Shown: positions 57,701 to 64,000 of the stretch, piece after piece
Layout of the letters: every line of letters starts with the position of its first letter
Position numbering within the stretch: position 1 is the first letter of the stretch
Assembly: GCA_023374025.1 (NCBI GenBank)
Contig: SIJG01000003.1
Location: forward strand, 2,138,416-2,202,415
Direction: 5' to 3'
DNA length: 64,000 bases
Source: Heterodera schachtii
Taxonomy: Eukaryota > Nematoda > Chromadorea > Rhabditida > Heteroderidae
Program-made: the position numbers and the translations under genes
Notes under the pieces: generated by a model
The model's input: the letters and a program-made list of their open reading frames with translations, nothing else
Told to the model about the DNA's origin: nothing
Databases searched by the model: none

Positions 57701-59475
57701 TGGAGGGCGGCGAACCCTCAGAAAATGAATTTGCTCAATTATAGGGGACGGATTTATACATTCTTAATTCATTCTGCAGCTTTGTTTTGTTGATAGATGC
57801 AGAGAAAAAAACACCTTTTTAGCATGGAAATTCTCTGTTTGAATGTCAATATGTATATCCGTAAATATAATTAATTATTTTTGTCTTTTTATAAAAATAT
57901 ATTTTTTTATATTTTAAATTTTTAGCAATTTTTTGATAAATATTTTCCTTTTTGGGGTTTTCAATCAAAAAATATCCAAAAATTTATATAGAAATGTGTT
58001 TTTCCGACAATTATAACATAATAAAATTCATATTTTTACATACCATCTCAAAAGTGAGCTTCTGTACCAAAAAATATTTGCATGTGTGCCTCACAAATCA
58101 GTGGTTTTTGTAAGATATTAAAGGGATATATAACACTGTGCATTTTCCGAGTTAGCGTTCGCGAGGTTCTCTCATTAGTTCGAGTTTTGTTTTTTGCCAT
58201 TTACGCCATCAAAAAACAAACAAACATTTAATGGTCTAAACTTTCCCACATTATTTAATGAAAATTAATGTGTTTATAAAACGATAAAATATTTTATTTT
58301 ATTTCCAATTAATGCGTTTATTCATCACTTTTTTATTCGTCATAATATTTTGTTGTTATTATATAATAATAAGCCGGTAAAAAGGAGAAACAAAAGACTA
58401 AAAAGTGAAACTTTGCGCCAAAATTGGAAGGGACAAAAAAGGAAAATTAAAAAAAAGGGGGGGGGGAGGCAAAGGCACTGAATGTACATTTGACAAAGAA
58501 AGAGGGGAAAAAGAGAAAGGGAGCAAAAGGGGGGGAGGGAATCGCGTTGGATTAACGGCAGCGCAACAGCCGAAACAGAGACATGGCGAGCGATGGAAGG
58601 GAAAAGCGGGCCAAAATCGACAAAGACGGCATTTTGTAAGTGATCTGATCTGCCGATCGGCCCCTTCATGTCTCGACAGTGTTGCGCATTTGACATGGAC
58701 AAAATGACGGAATGGGGGGGGGGGGAGGCGAAGGGGTGAAAGTCGAATCACCGGTGACTATGGGAGAAAAAAGGGATGGCGCGACTCGGGAGGAATAAAA
58801 TATGGTGATAAAAGATAAAATTCAAAACACAAGCGCACACATTCACAATTGGGGGACAATGATTTTGAACATTTGGCCAGGGGGAAAAGAAACAAAAATA
58901 TGTGATCAAAAGTGAGTGCATTAAACAAACACATATGTATTATTTATGTATATAATAAATGTTTATTATCAATTTTATAAGTGTTACACGAAATTGCGCA
59001 GAGAATTTTTATTGAGAGAGAGTGAGGGATTTGAGGAGGGAACAGAGAAAGAGAGAGGATAATACATTTGTAAGTGTTTATCTAATAATAATATTTTTAA
59101 CTACGCCATCACCAGGGATGCCAGCAGCCGATTCAAATTTTGATTTTTGATCCAACGAATTCCGATTTTGTCCATTTTTGGTGAATGTCTGACATCCCAT
59201 GGTAAAAGTACAGTGAAGAAGACAGGGTTAATAACATTGACAATGAGTGGACCACCGGTGGAGGAACAGAAAAGGAGAATAATAAAACATTTTTTGCCTA
59301 CGGTAGTATCATCGGTTACTGTATATGGTAGTGACTATATTTCTGTACAAATGTGCGTATGTTTGAAGAATGTTGTGCTTGTGTGTGTGTTGTAAGCAAA
59401 TGACGCGCGCCTCAGGCACTTTTCGCTGGTCAACCCGAACGCCCCGGGGCATGCCGAAAATGGTTGTGCGCTTTC

Positions 59476-62400
59476 TCACCGCCGTGGCATCGAAGCGGAG
59501 GTTTCCTGACAAAAGACAATGATTTTGTAAAAGGAAAACATTCAATTTAAATCGCTCTACTTTTAAATTGCTGATTTAGTGGGTTTTTGTAAAAATTTAG
59601 CGGGAATTTTTGGAAATTTGTATGAGCGGAGGAGGGACTCTTAAAAGGGGAAATCAAAAATTTTGATTTAAAATACTGTTTTATCTTTAATAAGTTGGAC
59701 ATTTCGCAATACATATTTTTCTTCGTTTACCCGATTGAACATCGTTAGCCGTTTCGTCGTCGTTGTGCCCCCTTCGGTTGCGCTCCTCCTGCCCATTGGC
59801 GGCGTCGTCGTTGTCGTTGTTTGTGCTGCGCGTTGCGACGTTGCCAAATTGTTGCCATTAGCGTCTTTGACGCCGCCGTTCAATTGACCGCTGCTGATGC
59901 CATTGGCGGCGGTGCTGCTGTTTTGTTGTTGCGGTGGCGGCAACACCTGGGTGATTGGTGATGATGGCGCCAACGGCGGTGGCAACAGCATGTCCTCGGA
60001 GGGAGTCAGACAGCGAGGCTGCTGCGAGGGCGGCACGGTGCCGGTGGCCTATGGCACAATATTGACAATGAGCGACTAATTGAGCAATTACAGACCAGTA
60101 TTTTATGGGGGGGGGGGGGGTGAAGGGTTAGAATTTTCGTAACCAGGACAAAATGTCGTCGGACGAATTTTTGGACCATAACTTTTTTATTTCTCAACCA
60201 AATTAAACATTCTTGGTACTGTTCGAAAGCACTCATCAAACTCTATTTAACTACTAAATTAAAATTTTTGTCAATGTACAAAAAATCAGGGAGAAAAAAG
60301 TTTGATAAACTGGGTTTTTTGTTCCTTTTGCAATAACTTTCTTTAAATTTAACGAAATTTTTTAAAGATTAGCATAACAACATAAAAAAACGCTTAATTT
60401 GATTGACAAAAGTTATGGTCCAAAAAATCTTTTGGCGATGTTTTGGGGTGCACCGTAAATTTGATCACCTTCCATTTAAAAAAAAATTATGAAAGAAAAA
60501 CCGCTACGATAAAAAAATGTTGCCACTAAAGATAAAAGCAAACAAATAAAATTGTGTATATTTTTTAGCGGGTTGTGGTCTTCCCACTTGTCCAAGCTGT
60601 ATTGTATTAGCATCGTGCCATCATTACACAAAATGTTTGTTTTTTCGTATTTCCCTTTTCCATGTTCACCTTGTAAATGTCGTCCACTCGTGCCAATTCC
60701 TCCAGCAACGGTAAAAGTTCGAGCAGTTCCCTGTCGTTGGGGTCGTCGAACCAAGTGCGGACCGGGATCTGAAAGGGGAAATGTTATATAATGACAAAGC
60801 AAAGTGCCAATAGCAACAACAAAACGGCACCGAATTGTCAGGGTGGAAGGCGTAACTGGCGGGCGAATTGTCGATGATAATCACTCGACGCAAATCGCGG
60901 CCCAACCGGGAAAGGTCCTGAAAACACGAGGGCACAATGACCAGCAGTTTAACGACAATTGAAAGGGGGATTCCGACAATCCCAAATTCATTTTTTTACT
61001 AATTGAAAATATTAAAGTTAAAAAAAATACCCAACCTAATATTAAAAAACAGGTTTTGTTTTTTAAAAATTTTAGAGGCTTTTTCTAGTTAAAAACAATT
61101 TTGAAAAATAAGTAATTAAAAGCTAATTGGCTATAATTGGTCACATCATTGCCCACCTTGACGTAGTTGCCCTCGTAGAAGACGCACGACTCGCGGAACA
61201 GTCGCGAACGGAAAATGCGCCGTTTGTCCAAAAGGTCGACCACCGGGTCGGCATACTGTAATAATACAAAAGTGAAAAACTGTTTAATTAATTTATTTTG
61301 TTTTTAATTGCCTTGGCCAAACTGGCGGTGAACAGAACGCACTCGAACAGTGCGCCAATTCGTTCCAAAAAGTGGTCGGTGTGGGGCCTCTTCAGCACGT
61401 AAACCTGCAAAAAAGGAAATGCGAATTTCAAAATGAATATTTTTGAGAGCCCGATATTTTGAAAAATTCCTGAACTTTTGACAATAATAATAATAATAGA
61501 GTTCTACCTGGACATGGTTTCAGCCCTGGTTTTTCCTTGGCCTGGGCTTTTGTCTAGAAATCCAGGTCCAGAGGTCCAACATGGAACCCAAGTCCATTGT
61601 CCAGGCTTTTTTTTCAAAATGTCGAGTTTTATAAAAATTTAGGAGGAAAAACCCAGGTTGCAAAAAAAAGGCCTGGGTTTGAACCCGGCCAAGTCTAATT
61701 CTTTGTCAATTTGAATCTAATTAACTTAAATAATTATGTTGATTAAATCATGTTTATGAAGTTGCTCTACCTGATGGACGACATTGTCAATCTGAAATTG
61801 AAAAAGGACAAATAAATGAATAAATAAAATGATGGATAAATGTCTCACCTCAACCGGGATGATGAAATCCGCATTTTTGACCGGCTAAAAGGGAAATTCG
61901 TTGTTTTTAAAGACAATTCATTAGTGCTCACTTTGAACGAGGAATGCACAAGTGTCTCGTCAAGGTCAACAATTAGGCAATTTTTGTTGGCGTCCGATGA
62001 ATTTACCCGTGGCAAAAGGAATGGAGAAGACGAATTGAGAAGGGAGGACGGCTAAAGGAAAACATCAAAATAATGCCAAAAAAGTAAACTTTTGAACGCA
62101 TTGGCAATCGTTAATTAATCGATTTTTTTAATTATAAATAATTTTCTTTTTGAAAAAAATGAATTTGTTTTTGGTAATTTTGGTCGGGAAGAAAAGACAA
62201 TGCTCAATGACTGTCAAAAGAGAGCAATACTGCGAGTGACCTTGAAGCGCTTTTTTTAAAATTTTAAGATGAATCAATTAAGTTTTTTTTTCAAAATTTT
62301 CCAAAAAATCGCTGAAAAATTTTTCCTAATTTTTCTTGAAATTCTCTTATTAAAAATACTTGAAAATTTGTGAGTTTGTAAAATTTTTAAAATAAACTCC

Positions 62401-64000
62401 CCCACCTGTTGTCTCTGCTGTTGTTGCGGCTCTCCGCCGACCACAACCGTCAAACTGCTGCCTTTGCCGGCACTTTGCTGTTGCCTTCTCTGCTGCTGTT
62501 CTTGCTGCTGCTGCTGCTGGCGGGAGGAAGTGAACCGTTGCCGAATTTCACCGCCCATCTGACAAAAGGGACGAAAAAAACAGTTAATTAACGACGCAAT
62601 TACATCATGACACAATTAATGGGACTGATCAGGGTACCACCACAAAGGTTAGACGAAAGGCCAAGGGAAAGAAAGTGCAAATGGTAGGAAAGATAAGTGG
62701 CGCACTTTCTCACAATGTGTTGATCAGAAAACCCACTCTGATCAGCGATCAGAAAAAGCGATGGATTTCTCTCCCATTTCCATTTTCATCACTTATTTTC
62801 CACCACCTTCAACAACACAATGCGCAAGTGAACCGACCGAGAAAAAAACTTTGTTGTAATTTGACACCAGGCAAGGGACAAGAAAAGGAAGCGAAATTTG
62901 TGATGATCTGTTGCCTGGTGGTGAACTGTTTTGTTTTTCGTTCTGATTTTGGTCATTTTGATGTTTCAAAAAACGGGTTTTTTGGAAAAATTTGAAAAAA
63001 CATTAATTCATCATAAAATTTTAAAAGATAGCTGAAATGTTCTTCTAATTTTTTCACAAGTTTGTTATAAAAAATTTTCTACTATTTTTTTCTTGGAAAA
63101 TTCTGTTTGAAATTTGAAAAAAAATCGGGGGAGGGGAAACGACCTGCTCCGTCTCCCTGCTATTTTGGGTGCATTTAAACCAAAAATGGCGTACCAATAT
63201 TTTCGTGGAATTGGAGGCCGCCGTTCGGCTCGCCGCCGCCTGTTGCTGCTGCTGTTGTTTCTGGAACTGCTTCCCGCCCCCGCCGCCGACCACCACCTGA
63301 GTGATTGGGGACGGCGACGAACTGACGCCGACGCCGTCGCCACGACCATCGCCAAAGTCCGCTCCCGACGAACCGTCGTAGTGTTTATCTGGGGAAATTG
63401 GCAATTAAAAAAGGCATTTGATTTGAATGAGTGGGCAAAACCATGCCAATCCTATCGTAGTGAGGCCAATAAAAACAAACATTGGTTAAAACCAGGAGAC
63501 CAAAGAATTAAATTCACTCAAAAAACAACTAATTTTGGAGAAGTGATAACAAATTCCGCCCTGCGGAGTTTATCGGTCGGCACAACGCCGTTTTTTTAGA
63601 TTTGGAGTTGTTAAATTTGGTACTTTTGCAGTGGGGGGAGGTTATAAAATTTTCTGAAAAACCAAAAAAAAAGAGGGGACCCTTTTACAACCATTTGTAA
63701 GAGTTTGATATGTGACACACATACAATTTCGATCAAATATTTCTTGCAAAACGAAAAGCCTCCCCCCCCCACTTTTTTCTTTGTTTTTTCAACTATAGTG
63801 CCCGCCCTGCACCCAAGGCAAAAGTGTCCACTTTTGAGGCCTCATAACTTTTTGGAATATAAAAATGGAATGCAAGTCGGCCCCGCTAAAATTACACTTT
63901 TTATTATGTCCAAATGAGGGGGGGGGGGGGGTAAGCAGTCAGTCACTCCGTTGCTCACTTTTGTATGCTTTCGGCCGGAGACAGCAGCACAGCGCGTGCA
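59476..64000 (-). CDS. scpl-1: SCP/CTDSP-type small C-terminal domain phosphatase (scpl-1-like), 5' partial
   Basis: Twelve minus-strand exons, first cut by the window edge: 64000-63959, 63388-63195, 62558-62406, 62051-61932, 61884-61849, 61791-61771, 61404-61312, 61255-61157, 60917-60831, 60768-60670, 60048-59731 and 59505-59476. All phases are consistent. HAX-family active site: [15 protein letters not shown], with the DLDET nucleophile/acid pair; then [60 protein letters not shown] and [16 protein letters not shown], nearly identical to human CTDSP1/2, which dephosphorylate RNA polymerase II CTD Ser5. The N-terminal LCCCLRP resembles the palmitoylated Cys cluster of SCPs. Exon 6 is only 21 nt (IDNVVHQ); intron 7 is GC-AG (GC at 61311-61310). 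Gln-rich N-terminal and Ser/Thr/Pro-rich C-terminal (106 residues plus ETSASMPRR) extensions share SPITQV segments. Confidence 0.92.

Larger units (their letters stand above)
50421..59475. other. 9-kb gene-poor upstream region with homopolymer and GA tracts
   Basis: No coding exon with family or splice support was found on either strand. It is dominated by poly-G/poly-C runs (50616, 50645, 51486, 51646-51735, 52432, 53417, 53495, 53590-53610, 53758, 54468, 56235, 56437, 56805, 58457, 58717), GA tracts (50896-50978, 52584-52639) and GAGGAAGA-rich sequence at 53430-54000. The long open frames here are low-complexity artefacts. It probably holds regulatory DNA for mab-3 and the 3' flank of the SCP phosphatase gene. 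Confidence 0.6.

Noticed and set aside
61500..61700. CCTGG/CCAGG-rich segment in an SCP intron
   Set aside because: Suggestive of a decayed transposon, but ends could not be located.

Overview
This is a eukaryotic nuclear window, almost certainly from a nematode and most plausibly a tylenchid plant parasite of the cyst-nematode type (Heteroderidae; inference). The evidence is: many short introns ending in TTTTCAG or TTTAG; a U-rich acceptor just upstream of several start codons, as expected for spliced-leader trans-splicing; a two-DM-domain MAB-3-like gene; AT-rich introns around GC-richer exons; and about 5% GC-AG introns (4 of about 79 inferred). Many exon joins were checked by reading phase, so most gene models below are multi-exon chains rather than single ORFs.

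Left part (1-22.6 kb): an SLC3A/4F2-type amino-acid-transporter heavy chain (partial, minus), DNAJC9-type J-protein (minus), a GILT-family thiol reductase, tyrosyl-DNA phosphodiesterase 1 (TDP1), proteasome subunit alpha-3, a roughly 55-bp satellite with a two-unit higher-order pattern, glycolipid transfer protein (minus), the mitochondrial AAA chaperone BCS1 (divergent from GLTP) and ribosomal protein L5. A 940-bp hAT-type non-autonomous element with a perfect 8-bp target-site duplication sits between GILT and TDP1.

Middle (22.6-35 kb): a mobile-element island. A 4.9-kb segment is tandemly duplicated almost identically (23635-28527 and 28528-33387). Each unit carries a decayed Mutator-like element whose terminal inverted repeats are arrays of a 13-16-bp subrepeat, two adjacent hAT-like MITEs sharing one 8-bp target sequence in three copies, and the 5' part of a gene for a small membrane-anchored Lon-type Ser-Lys protease without an AAA+ domain. 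Only the distal copy keeps the exon with the catalytic dyad. A 930-bp TA-flanked inverted-repeat element follows.

Right part (35-64 kb): TRAPPC2, UTP13/TBL3 and PNO1 lie closely spaced on the plus strand. UTP13 and PNO1 both act in small-subunit ribosome assembly and are only 143 bp apart, a candidate operon. Then comes a large mab-3-like sex-determination gene (minus, 11 coding exons over 7.5 kb, with a 3.1-kb first intron), about 9 kb of gene-poor DNA exceptionally rich in poly-G/poly-C and GA/CT tracts, and an SCP/CTDSP-type phosphatase (scpl-1-like, minus) running off the right edge.
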